Source: Symsagittifera roscoffensis
Lineage: Eukaryota; Xenacoelomorpha; Acoela; Convolutidae
Assembly: GCF_963678635.1 (NCBI RefSeq)
Contig: NC_087064.1
Span: 16,671,802 to 16,735,801 of the forward strand
Reading direction: 5' to 3'
Length of the DNA stretch: 64,000 nucleotides
The notes under the pieces are model-generated. The model did no database searches and was not told the origin of the DNA. It saw only the letters and a list, made by a program, of their open reading frames with translations. A program made the position numbers and the translations under genes. Shown in pieces: positions 22,286 through 33,142 of this stretch; position 1 is the first letter of the stretch; every line of letters begins with the position of its first letter.

Positions 22286-23546
22286 GAAGGGAATTGGTTC
22301 GGGGGAGATTTCCTTGGACTCTAAAGGACCTGCATGAGGAAACAGAATACAAGGGTAAAGGCAACAAGGAGCTTAGCTCCAAATCGACACCGCAACGCGG
22401 ATTGAGGGAAGGATGTCCTTCTTCACCTAAATGTTTAGTATTTTTCATCAGATTACAATGAGAGCTGCGGAAAAGCAGCGTAAAGTTAATGGACTGAAGA
22501 TCTCGTATATATCCAACAAAACCTGCAAGACACAACGAAAGGATAAAAGAATAAAGAAGCGAAACACTGATATCTTAACAACACCTTGCTTGCCAACGAC
22601 ACTACAATTCTGAATAATAAGGAGAGCATGGACGACGCGAAAAACAGGAGCAAAACGTAAAACTGGGCGGAAACAGTGCGGCAAGAAGCAGATTCTTAGG
22701 CGTGTGGCTAGGTGAGTCCGAAAATAATAAATTACGTATCCAACAAGGAACGGGGGGAATGAAACAAAAATGAAACAAGGTTAAAAAGCGTCTCAAAAAC
22801 TCAAGATTAACAAAAAGGACGTAAGCACGAGTTCCAAGAATCAAGCGCCACTAAAAATAGAACAAAAGCACAAAAAGAGATGGAATGTGAGAAAAGAACT
22901 TCGAGTTAAATCAACCTGAATGAATATCGAGAAACGAAGCATGAACGGCTAGGACAAATGATGCGAATGCCTGAAGACAGGAGAGTAAAGCATATAACCG
23001 GTTGGCTGAGTAAGCTGGAAGATACTTTAAAACCAAAAACAAAGTACCGATGCACCCCCACACTGGAATAAGTTAACGTGGGAAGCAGACATGGACCAAC
23101 AAGAGATAGAAGACAAGGCTCTGAACAGGAAACAGTGGAAAGGAGTCGGATGTCTTACTCGATGGGAGGAGTCGATGGGAGGAGTCACAAGAGAACGGTT
23201 GGGAAGGAAAAAAAATATCGAGCGATCACAAAGAAAGAAGTGTTAACACGGAATGAAAGCATTGCGAACAAACAACCAAACTGAGAAGAGACCTAGCGAC
23301 AAATGCAAGGAGAATGCACAGAGAAAACGAATACGAACCCACATGCAATAGACTCGAGCAGCCTTCAAACAAAAATCAAACCTGGAAAACCACGAAAAGA
23401 ATTTCTGTGGTACAACAAGCCCCACAAAATACGTCCCATCAACGAGAAAATGTCCATTATGGAGAAACTGACATCGGCAACAAACCTGGCCCAGCACACA
23501 AAGTTCTGCAGAGGGCGACAATAGGGCCATTACGGGGTGAATACCC

Positions 23547-23568
23547 GAGAGAGAGAGAGAGAGAGAGA
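23547..23568 (+). repeat. (GA)n microsatellite
   Basis: An uninterrupted run of about 11 GA dinucleotides. Confidence 0.9.
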
Positions 23569-23800
23569 CTCTAGTTAACGAAAAAAAGCTCCCAGCCGGA
23601 TTCTTCGAGACACAAACCTTTGCCGTCTCAAGCAGTTATGTAAGCTCTACGCCAGATGCGCCCGATCATTGAATGAACGTATAATTACCATGGGATAACA
23701 TAGCTGAAAAACCTGAGCAGAGACCCTTCAAGACAAAAAACAAATGCAAACTAGTAATTCTCTATTCCCCTCAGAAAAGACACACCGCACAAAAAAGTTT

Positions 23801-24200
23801 CTAGCTTCTCAAGCGACGCAAAAGGAGGCCACTAAAAATATATAAAAAATGAAAACACAAACAGAATAAAAAACTAAAAATAAACAAATCGATTTGGTAG
23901 AATTTCATGCAATTTTTAAACCAAATTCCGATTCAGCCGGATATTTAAAATGCTTAAACACTAAAAGCAACTACAAAAATAATTGTTTACAACAACGGTT
24001 CTAGGTTCTCAAGCGACGCAAAAGGAGGCCACAAAAAATATAATAGAAAACGAAAACAAACAATAAAAAAAAACGAAAAATAAACAAATCGATTTGGTAG
24101 AATTTCATGCAATTTATAAACCAAATTCCGATTCAGCCGGATATTTAAAATTCTTAAACACTAAAAGCAACTAGAAAGATAATTGTTTACAACAACGGTA
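23801..24200. repeat. Tandem duplication, two 200 bp units
   Basis: Unit 1 (23801-24000) and unit 2 (24001-24200) both start CTAG.TTCTCAAGCGACGCA and end TTGTTTACAACAACGGT, with only scattered differences between. The unit is non-coding and AT-rich. Confidence 0.9.
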
Positions 24201-24214
24201 AGCTATTGTTAGAT

Positions 24215-24540
24215 GTGGCAACTAAGCCGACAAAACATAAGCAGGCAAAAACTAAGCCGAAAATTTTATCTGAAAAGTTCCGTTTGAACAAAAAAAACAG
24301 ATCCTGGTCAGATTCGAACCCACGATTTTTGCCGTCCATTCGTTACTTCTACGCGAAGTGTGCAAGAGACACTAAGAAATTTGAATTCATCAATAACCAA
24401 GATACCAACAGGAGTCCAGGCGAGTCGTCTGAACAAAATTATTCACGGGGAAAAAATATACTAACTGATTGCAATACCCAAGCTCATCGCAAGGGTAACA
24501 AAAATAGTTACCCTTGCTCATCGCAAGGGTAACAAAAATA
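24215..24540 (-). repeat. SINE-like repeat with tRNA-type B box, copy 2
   Basis: Same family as 9022-9305: CCGACAAAACATAAGCAG, antisense B box GATTCGAACCCA at 24311-24322, then AATTTGAATTCATC. It ends in TCATCGCAAGGGTAACAAAA, which is itself duplicated (24482-24506 and 24516-24540). Confidence 0.6.
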
Positions 24541-24889
24541 AAGTTAATTACTATAGAAAATGATCTGAGCTAATTTTATTTGAATTTTAAAGAATTTGAG
24601 CATGTTCATTCAATTGTACTTTTACGTGCAAGAAAAGTTTTTAACGGGAAAAAAATCTAGTTCCAGATTACAAGTCACTTGCCCAGTCAAGTGAAACAAA
24701 AATTAAGCATAGGCGAAGCTGAGCTGCGCGATACAAAACAAAAAAGCCAAAAGAATGTGAAATACATTAGAAATGGATATTAGCATCGGATGAAATTTTA
24801 CCAAGCGGTAACAAAGTCGACAGTACCTTAGCAGAAAATCTTTCAGCCGAAAAAATCAACATGACTTGAGACTTCAAAAAGATAAAGCT

Positions 24890-25520
24890 CCCTCGGATTA
24901 TTTCCCATATGAAAACAAAAACAGGTCCTGTTAGATTCGAACCCATGACCTGTGCCGTCCCAGCCGCATTTGTTACCTCCAAAGAAAAGTGCCGTAAATA
25001 CCAGGGGAGGATTTAGGGGGGGGGGGGGGGGCGGACGCCTCCTCTCAGGGATTCGACCCCCTGCCGACCCAAAGGGTCCCTCCTTTGTGCTATTTTGAGA
25101 TTTGCATTTTTGGTGACGGGCCCAAATATTTTTCTAAATGCGCCTTTGGCGCCAATATATACTAATTTTGAGGGGGGAACGCGCGTCGAAAAACCGCGAT
25201 TTTTGGTCAAAACTTTCCAAAAAATTGCCTAAAAACGCCTTGTTTGGACTGCTTTTTCATTTTCAAAATTTTGCCTGCGGCGCAGAAACTTTGGCCCAAT
25301 CAGGTACTAAACAGTGCTTAGGAATAGCTCGAAAAATCATTTCGGTCGACCGTAAGAAAATCCTGGATCCGCCCCTGGTAAAGACAGAGAACTTTGAATT
25401 TAATATGAGCTGAACCTAAATTTACCTTTCTAATTTTGACAATTCTGTGAACGAAGTTATTTATGGGAAAAAAGATTAGTACCCGATTGCAATACCCTTG
25501 TTCATCGCAAGGGTAAAAAG
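24890..25520 (-). repeat. SINE-like repeat, copy 3, split by a MITE
   Basis: The family's antisense B box (GATTCGAACCCA near 24936) lies left of the MITE. The distal part (TTTGAATTTAATATGAGC..., GATTGCAATACCC, TCATCGCAAGGGTAA) continues right of it. The flanks therefore belong to one older repeat copy interrupted by the MITE. Confidence 0.6.
25002..25377. mobile_element. hAT-like MITE, 376 bp, with 8 bp target duplication
   Basis: The ends are CAGGGGAGGATTTAGG (left) and CCTGGATCCGCCCCTG (right), imperfect terminal inverted repeats starting CAGGGG. The flanks GTAAATAC (24994-25001) and GTAAAGAC (25378-25385) are an 8 bp duplication with one mismatch, the size made by hAT transposases. A run of 14 or more G follows the left end. 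It has no coding capacity, so it would need a transposase from elsewhere. Confidence 0.85.
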
Positions 25521-25639
25521 TATTAATAATTTTTTTCTTCTTTTAAAAACAATTGTTGTCGATTATTATGCTTGCTGATTTTCTACGCGTTCGTATAATT
25601 CTCTCATCATTCCACGCACAAAAAAAAACAGACTTTAAT

Positions 25640-25720
25640 ATGGGAAAAAAAAACTTTTTCTTTAGCTTTGTGATGAATATGGCCGGAAAACTCTGTGCTA
25701 ATTGCACAGCAACCGGATGT
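25640..25720 (-). repeat. Dispersed non-coding repeat, copy D
   Basis: On the minus strand it reads CCGGTTGCTGTGCAATTAGC followed by ACAGAGTTTTCCGGCCATATT, matching the hairpin start of copies A to C. It lies in the ATAD5 intron near the donor. Confidence 0.55.
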
Positions 25721-25885
25721 CCTTGTTGACTATAATGGATAGATTCATTGTTTTCAAATCTACCTAAAACTAATTCAAGCCAAACTCAGCATAACATAAT
25801 TATGGTTTTTAAGTGTTCGAAAAACCAAAACAAGAAAAAAACTATATGAAACTCGCAGTCACATAGATAGCTAATGTTGACTAAC

Positions 25886-26984
25886 CTGGAGGACCCGACA
25901 CTATTGCAACACAAGTTGATTCAGCGTTTAACAACAGTTGCTCTTCTTCTGCGTCTTCTGTCCTTCGCTTACGTAACACCTCTAGCACTTTATTCGTGGC
26001 CATACTATATGTTATCAACCAATTAGCAAAGTTCTCAGCATGGCTCTTCAAGCCCAGGATATCTTCGCTAAATGAGGCCGAAAACATATCTGAATATAAT
26101 TTGTTGCTCCAATCTTGATGAACTAAGAACCGGCGCAGCATCGGTCTGATCGAAAAATCACGGTGCTTTGATTCGAGGTTCTTCACACATTCACGCGAAT
26201 CATCTTCAGAGAGATCTCTGATTGATATTGTATACCTAGTGTCAGCTCGAACAGTAGAAACTATACTTTCTAATGACAAATCTCCTTGCAAAAACTGCAT
26301 GGCATCGAAAGCGAGATCTTGCAAAAAAATTGGCATTTTATACCCAGTCATAGGTTTTATTTTTTCTTTCTTGGTTTCAACAGATGTTATACACGGAAAT
26401 GAAAATGGATCCAGTTCCATTATTTGCCCGGCCAATCTATCGATTTCTTTGGCTGTGACATTTGCTATAGACTTCGGGAGAACTATCATAGACTGTTTGA
26501 GAGAAGACTCTTTTTGGGCACGTAATTCTGCTTTTCGTTGGTTGATGTCCTTGAACAATGATGGCACAACTCCGTTGTTGTTAATTGATGCAAGTTGTTT
26601 AGAAACATAAACTTTCTTTGGTTTTGGTTGTAAAATACTTTCATCGTCTCCCAAAGAAAAACTTTTTCCTGAAAAAGTGTTTTCTGTCTTCTGACGTTTA
26701 GGTGACGCAAGCTCATCGAAGTCATCTTCATCTTCTTCGTACTTGTGAGCAACTCTCGATGCCCTTTTCCTAATTCGTTTAACACGACGTGTATTCGACG
26801 CCTTACCATCGGGGCTTAATTGACACGGCGATGATTCGCTGTCTGATAAATTTTCACTGTATAGCTTTTGCGTCGACCTAGTTTTGCGAGATTGCTTTGT
26901 CTTGACAGGTGATTTGGGCGAAGTGTCTGTTTTCACGTTATTCTTGGCCGATGCTTTCGTGAGTATGTCGAAGGCATTTTTCAT
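25886..26984 (-). CDS. ATAD5: ATAD5/Elg1-type RFC-like AAA+ ATPase, 5' exon
   Basis: The start is the ATG at 26984 (MKNAFDILTKASAK), one base after a TTTCAG acceptor-like site. The first 150 residues are basic, Ser/Lys-rich and disordered-looking, with an acidic patch (YEEDEDDFDELASP). Toward the end, DWSNKLYSDMFSASFSEDILGLKSHAENFANWL matches the family's 'W..KY.P....E..GN......L..WL' box before the ATPase. The exon ends in VAIVSGPPG, the first half of Walker A. Splicing to 17380 gives a 718-residue protein. No clear PIP box was seen. The N-terminus is far shorter than in vertebrate ATAD5. Confidence 0.84.
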
Positions 26985-27180
26985 CCTGAAATGAAGTTAA
27001 CGTTCCCCTTTTATCAGTAGAGTAGTTTTGTTGCAACCACTCGGTTTTTTTCCAGCGGTTGAAGACATCCCAAACAGTGTTCGTTCGGGTTCCAACGTGG
27101 TATCATATCGGACACTTTTACAGGACAGTAACACATAACATTAGGACGACAAATGAGCAGTATAAGACTTTAAGTAGAAA

Positions 27181-29060
27181 TAAGATTTAAAAACGTATGA
27201 ACATTACGTCAAGGGAAACAAATTCAGTTTTTCTATTACAATCGTTGAGTAAAGGAGCATGAAGAAAAAGAAAGAAGTTTATCGAAAAAGCAGGAAATTT
27301 CCAATGACGGAAAAGAACCGGAAGACAAAATAATAGAAAATATTTTATATATAGAAAAAGCTAATTCTTGCCGAGTGACTAGCAAACCAAACTGGAGAAT
27401 TAATGGTATTATGTTATACGAAGATTTCTTCAAATTAAAAAAAAAGATGATTTTTTTTTCAAATTGATTTTGTTTTCTTTATTCTTTGAGTGTCTGAATT
27501 ATGGTGAACACATGAAATTCGTGATTCCGAAGTTTTTCTTACAGATTACAACTTTTATCGATCAAATAGAAAGTGATCGCCCAAATCTTCAACCGATAGG
27601 GGAACTTTGAGTCGTGTGTTAAATAATTTCTTATGTCCAGAGCCTGCAAAGTTCAAATTTAACACAAATAAGATGGTAGAAGCAAGTCATTTCGGGCTAG
27701 AGATTATTGATTGTATTTTGTTATTCGCCACCTTCGAAGGCAAATGTTTTGAAATCAAATGAAACACGTAATTTATATAAAAAAACTGTTTATATCGGTG
27801 TGATATGACATCAAACGAACCATTAGGTCAAGTTTTAACTTTTGACACACTATCAACTGGCGTATTTGATCTGGTCTTTACCGGTAAAAAAAATCAAAAC
27901 CCAGATAGGAATAATTTCTTGGGAAAGCTTTTAAATCATCATGCTATCATGGTTATTTTTAAAAAATGAATTACCAAATTTAACTTGTCGTTAATTGTCA
28001 AAGAACTTAGTTTATCAAATTCAGTTTGTCAAACAAATATGGTGAACACATGAAATTCGTGATTCCGAAGTTTTTCTTACAGATTACAACTTTTATCGAT
28101 CAAATAGGAAAAGATCGCTCAAATCTTCAACCAATTTCGATTTGTAGGTTAAATCAATTTCTATGTCGAGAGCCAGCAAATCTTAACTTTGACACCAATA
28201 AATTGGTAGAAGCGATTCATTTTGGGCCAGAGAAGCTCAAACTATCGATTGTCTTTTGTTATTCACCGCCTTCGAATTCAAATATGCATGAAATCAAAAA
28301 AATAAGGCCTTTTTTCAAAAAAAGTGAAGTCGGTATAGTATGACATGAAACAAACCAACTAAGTCAAATTGTGGGTTATGATACACTATCAGTTGACGTA
28401 TTTGATTTGGCCCTTACCAGTACAAAACAATTCAGAACCCAGATAGGAGTAATTTCCTGGGAGAGCTTGCAAATCATTATGCTATCATGGTTAATTTTAA
28501 CAATTGAATTATCAAATTCAACTTGTCGTTAGTTGTCAAAGAATTTAGTTTGTCGTTAGTTTGTCAAATTTAGTTTGTCAAACAAATATGGCGAACAGAA
28601 GAAATTTGTTATACCGGGCAGCTTTTCTTTCAGACCTTAACTTTTACCAATCGATTAGGAAATGATCGCTCAAATCTTCAATCAAATGGGGGAACTTTTA
28701 TTTGTAGGGTTAATCATTTCTTATGTCCACCGCCTGCACATTTCAATTTTGACACCAATAAATTGGCAGAACCAAATCATTTCGGTCTAGAAAAGCACAA
28801 ATTATTGATTGACTCTTGTTAGTCTCCGCCTTCGAAAGCAAACATACATGAAATCAAAAAATATATACTTTTCATAAAAAAATGATGGAGTCGGTGTGAT
28901 ATGACATGAAACAAACCAACTCAGTCGAATTGTAACTTATGATACACTTTCATTTGGCGTATTTGATTTGGCCCTTACTAGTACAAAAAAATTCAAAATC
29001 CACATAGGAGTAATTTCCTTAATTTGGTAATTCATTTTTTAAAATGAATTTGTTGTTTTT
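27181..29060. repeat. Satellite-like block I (about 540 bp units)
   Basis: Three related units start near 27490, 28030 and 28580, each with a TATGGTGAACA-like start, then GATTCCGAAG, TTTATCGATCAAATAG, AATCTTCAACC, CCAGATAGGA and a TTGTCGTTAG..TTGTCAAA end. A leader (27181-27480) is nearly identical to 50570-50870 in block II. No conserved coding frame. The block ends where the giant element's LTR-like repeat begins. Confidence 0.8.
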
Positions 29061-29071
29061 AAAAATGAATT

Positions 29072-29363
29072 TGTTATCCCAACAGACGGTTGTTGTTGTC
29101 GTTGAGCCGCCATTTGTCGCTCCTTGAACTGCTTGCCGGATCAGTCTTCTTCACTAATCCCGAGACCCTTCCGGATTGAGCGCAAATTAGCATTAACGTG
29201 CTTAAATACTCAAATAACCCTACAGTCTCACAAACGGGCCACACAATTAATCGTAACGATCTCAACTGATATAAATGCCTGTAACAACACTATATCTAAC
29301 AACAAACGGGAGGGTCGGATCACATCTCGTCTGGGGGGATACTGACTTTATACTTTTTTTACA
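29072..29363 (-). repeat. Candidate 3' LTR of the giant element
   Basis: About 292 bp, similar to 48174-48489 over its full length (shared blocks include TTGTCGTTGAGC, GAACTGCTTGCCGGATCAGT, GACCCTTCCGGATTGAGCGC). On the minus strand it starts TGTAAAAAAAG and ends TAACA, fitting TG..CA ends. No convincing target duplication, so a solo repeat of another element is possible. Confidence 0.55.
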
Positions 29364-29975
29364 GTCATCAAACAGAATTTACAAAATGCCCGAAATCACT
29401 TTTATCCACTTCATATTGACTCACTGCAGAATGTAAATGGCATCATACTACATAACTATAGCCTTCCAAATTCTTTCACTAATCTGCACTTTCGAGGATA
29501 TGACCTAAACTAAAAAAATTTTTCTGACTTCCAATGTCAATGCGCTGATTAAAAATTTTTTCTCCTAGATTTTAAAAAGTGTTAGTTTGCAGGACAGTCC
29601 TGCTAACCAACAAGCTAAAATTATCCTACTATGCTTCTTCCTTCGGAAATTTAGTTGTTATTGTTCCTGAATATTAAAACTAAGGAACTTTGAGGTTAGA
29701 AACAATAATGAAACAATCTACCTCTTCAAGGGATTATCCAAGCCTTTCATGTCACCACAAAGTGATCAATCGTCCTAGTTGATTAAAAACAATCATGCCG
29801 GCTGGAAAATTTAAATATGCTCTTCACTCAGACCTTCCTAAATAAATACTAAGTGTCTCTAAAGCCACTAACTAAAATCAAAATGCAAATTTATAAATGC
29901 AACAAATTCTTTAACGTTTATAACTCAACTTAATGTTTTCTTTCAGTTTCAATTACAACTTGGTTGCTTTGTTTC
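29364..29975 (-). other. Probable 3' non-coding part of the giant element
   Basis: AT-rich, no open frame or motif I can support. Confidence 0.4.
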
Positions 29976-31517
29976 TCAATTGAGTTTTTTGTCACATACA
30001 AAACATTTCTGAGTTTTGACTTCTTTTTCTTTCGTAACTTCTTTGTTTCTTCTTTTCTCGTCATTTAGAAGTTCTAAAACTTCTAAATTCTTAGAATTTC
30101 TTTCTTTTTGCATCTTGTTCTTCGGCCATTTGTCAATGTTCATCTCCTCCTCCTGCGACATTGACTCTGCACTTTCAGTTTTTGTGTCTTGCACCACATC
30201 GTTAGCTAACAAGGTAGGGGATCAACAAGGTAGGAGATCAACGTTAGATTCTCTGTTCCGGTGGTCACTGCATTACGATGAGTTACAAAAGCTCGCTTGA
30301 AAGCTCCTGCTCCAATGTCCAGCTGATACGCACTGTACACTCTGCTGTGCTTCAACATATGCTTCTTAGCATATTCGTACAAACATGCAGTCATGTTGGC
30401 TTTAAACCATGGCATCAATCGTCTTCTGGCCCATATCTTTTTCACTTCCATCGGAACGTTCAAGATTTTGCACATTGTCTCAAAAAGATCTAAATCTTTT
30501 AGACAATCCAATCTCTGCAATTGTTCTCTCGTCGGCGCCTCCTGTCTATTGTTCTCTTTCACATGAAATTCCAGCCATCGTATCGCCATCATAACTCCCA
30601 ATATCACTATCGTTTTGGGCCGTGATGAGTCCCAGATCAACACTAGATTACTACGCCCGGGGTACCACCATGTTTGCAACAAGCAATGGCAGGGAAACTC
30701 ATCATGTGTTGACATGATGCTCCTCCAATTACGCTTTCCCGAAGCTTCCAGTAGTGGTTCCACTTCCATCATCACTCGGTGGACTTCATCATTCTCATCT
30801 ACTGCATTGTAATCCGTGACTGTCGATCCTTTCTGCTTCTGTCTTTCAAAGTCACTGAAGTTCCCACTGGCGTATCCCATGAACTTCTTTCTCAGTATCG
30901 ATTCTAACTCTTTTTTAGTTCTCTCCGGAACTGCTGAGAATATTATGCACAGTAACTCATAACATTTTTCTGACATTCTCGCTAGTCTTACCCATTTTGG
31001 CACCGAGAAGTCTTGATCCACGATCGTTCTCGTACTTTTCACATCCACAGCTACAAAATGCACTGGGTATCTGCTCTTGCACATTGGAGAATCTCCCTAT
31101 TTCGTCTATTTGCCTCATGGTTTCTAGTTCCACGGGTTCTTTCATGTTCACTCGCATTGGTTTGCTTTGATGCATATCCAGCAGTGCTAGCAAGAACAAA
31201 GCTTTCGCTCGTTCATTGCCTTCCCTTAGCATCTTGACACAGGTGTTCAATGCTGGCACTGACATTTGTTCTATCATGAACCGGATGAAACAGAGAGCGT
31301 CTCTCCGCTTCGCGCACGCTATTGCCGCTTCCTTTTGGGTTATCAGATCTCTCATGCTCGTCATTAGGAATACCTTTTCTTCCTTTGATCTTTTCCTTTT
31401 TTCTGAGTCATATTCATCGCGAGTTAGTCCGATCATGCACCAGACGAACCTCAGTTGTAGCTCAGTTCTCACGTAAGGTACTGCTATCAGAGCGTGTATC
31501 TTCAGCGTGGTTCTCAT
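29976..31517 (-). pseudogene. Giant element, last coding region (unknown protein, broken)
   Basis: It starts at the ATG at 31517, directly after the TAA of the preceding frame and in the same phase. Three open pieces (31517-30957, 31084-30206, 30212-29976) overlap in different frames, implying one ancestral protein of roughly 500 residues. One frame change coincides with a 16 bp tandem duplication near 30214-30245. The protein is helical, with VRTELQLRFVWCMIGLTRDE early, a Trp-rich LLQTWWYPGRSNLVLIWDSS in the middle, and a Lys/Glu-rich tail with CFVC. No signal peptide or clear membrane span, so it does not look like a typical envelope protein. Function unknown. Confidence 0.6.
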
Positions 31518-33097
31518 TTATTCTCCGAAAAACCGTATCACTACCGCTCTCCATGGAAGGCTCACCAACTGCTCTATCGTTTCTGCATGCATCTCAGACG
31601 ATACCAGAGTCCCGTATGCTTTCTGCTTCAGGGTGGTGCCTTGCATCATCGTTTCCAAATAACCTTCCACGGCACTTTGGTCTTCCAGAGCCATCAAGTA
31701 TCCTCTGGCCGAATTTCTGTACTCCAACATCTCCATGTACCCATTGGCGGGTTCATCTATTGATACAGTATCCGACACTGTCAGTCGGTTACATTCCACT
31801 GGGACTAGCTGTCCCACAACACTTTCTTTTCCGTGGTTTATGGGATACGGTTTAAAGTCTTTCATAGTACTCTCTCCACATTGGCTGAGTTTTTCCATTT
31901 CTAATGTTGCTCCAGTCAGAGTGCGGTCACTCCTATTGGTTTTGTAACCAGTTGATTTTACCCCTGCCATGAGAATAGGTGGCACCATGGCGACATCAGT
32001 CAACCTCCTATCTGTGCCAGGCAATCGATCATCACCCTGTTCTAAATCGATAGCTTCTTCGACTAGTTTTCTTTTCGCTGAGTTGACAGCTTCTATCGAG
32101 ATTTCGGAATCCACTTTCGTCTTTCCCGCCTTCCTCAATTTCACCTTGCCGCCCAGTTTCATCTTCATTTCATTAATTTTGTCAATCACCAATTTCGATT
32201 GCATCGTTCCTTTCCGGGTTCTTGACAGATATACCACTTCTCCTTTGTCTTCTTGCGGCGTCATCTTGATAGGAGATTTTGCCTCACTTTCGTCAGTGGC
32301 TGAGTCGAGCAATAACTCACTCAATCTCCCTTCACAATCGTCGAGTTTGTTAAGGACCTCCCGCATTAGTGGTGGGTTGAGACCTAGTTTCAAAATGGAC
32401 TGGGTACCGTAGCTCTGAACCACCGTCCATACCTCTTCCATAAAGGCTACTCTGTCCATTCTACATCCCGTCCTATTTTCATGGTCCCTGTGATGCACCT
32501 CCCACTCTTCTTCGGGCAACGTTCCCAAGAAAAGTACTCTGGCAGCGCCTTCTATTCTTCTTCTCCTTGGTGATTCCATGAGGAGTCTTTGTTCTGTATC
32601 TTTAGAATTGCTCGGAGAGCCGCTCTCCGGTAAATTCCGGTTTGTTTCCATGAAGGCTGACGGGGGTTCCAGCGTGGAAGTACCCTCGTCTGCTGGCTCA
32701 GTCATCTCCAACGCATCCGCGCCGCTTCCAAAATCACTGAGAAAATGAAGTCTAGGCTGGACACTCCTCCTGTCGATGCCTTATAGTCTTCTTTTTCGGC
32801 CTGATCGGGTTCAGGTTGCATAGGTTCCTCCGATCGACGGCTTCTTCCCTGCCCATCATCTCCTTCTGAATTCTCTTTCGAATTTGAGGGCCCTTGCTCT
32901 TCACTTCTGGCCCCTTCCGGAAATTGTGGTATGACTAGCCTGCCAGCTGACTGATCTTCTTCCTCTCCATAGACTATTTTGACCTCCTCATAGCCGAAGG
33001 TTCTCGTCTGTAGCGTTCCTCCTACCGTTAACTCCGGTTTCACACTCGTCAAGATAAGGGGGGCCTCTGGTAATTCGGCTCTATCTCTCATCCTCAT
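31518..33097 (-). pseudogene. Giant element, charged low-complexity region of the second polyprotein
   Basis: Two pieces: 33097-32702 (acidic; GYEEVKIVYGEEEDQSAG, then Ser/Glu-rich) and 32711-31518 (397 codons; MESPRRRRIEGAARVLFL, then helical). They are offset by one frameshift near 32705. The second copy of the element keeps a different frame there (56462-56698), showing that copy 1 carries the indel. No domain recognised. Confidence 0.55.
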
Positions 33098-33142
33098 AGG
33101 CGCTAGATCCAGTTTCGCCCATTCCTCGTCAAATCTCCCAGG

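Larger units (their letters stand above)
19480..23200 (+). pseudogene. Decayed APE-type LINE (endonuclease plus RT)
   Basis: Pieces in order match one non-LTR retrotransposon. KIGTWNLQ (19521) is the start of an AP-endonuclease domain, followed by WDIVLLSEIS (19610). FLIGGHHNAQIGR (19905) stands where GDFNAxIG is usual. WYASDYFLAKR (20113) resembles the D/SDH-type end of the endonuclease. RT pieces follow: VKVAFIIPLHKKK (21032), NQQGFRQNRSTADT (21193) and LDIRKAHPKVNRPLLW (21313). After an inserted BEL fragment come GLREGCPSSPKCLVFFI (22400) and a C-terminal RMPEDRRVKHITGW (22968). Many stops and frameshifts; the catalytic YxDD box is not evident. It is non-functional and sits inside the ATAD5 intron in antisense. 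Confidence 0.75.
17381..25885 (-). other. 8.5 kb ATAD5 intron that splits the Walker A motif
   Basis: The donor is CCAG|GTTAGT at 25885 and the acceptor TTTTTAAG ends at 17381. Joining them restores GPPGIGKTS exactly in frame (phase 1), which is strong evidence for the intron. It is filled with mobile elements, listed separately. The stretch 17400-19400 holds diverged dispersed-repeat sequence (for example TGTCGAGAAAACCCAGTTTG at 17688, the reverse complement of a block in copy C) and AT-rich DNA without genes. Confidence 0.88.
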
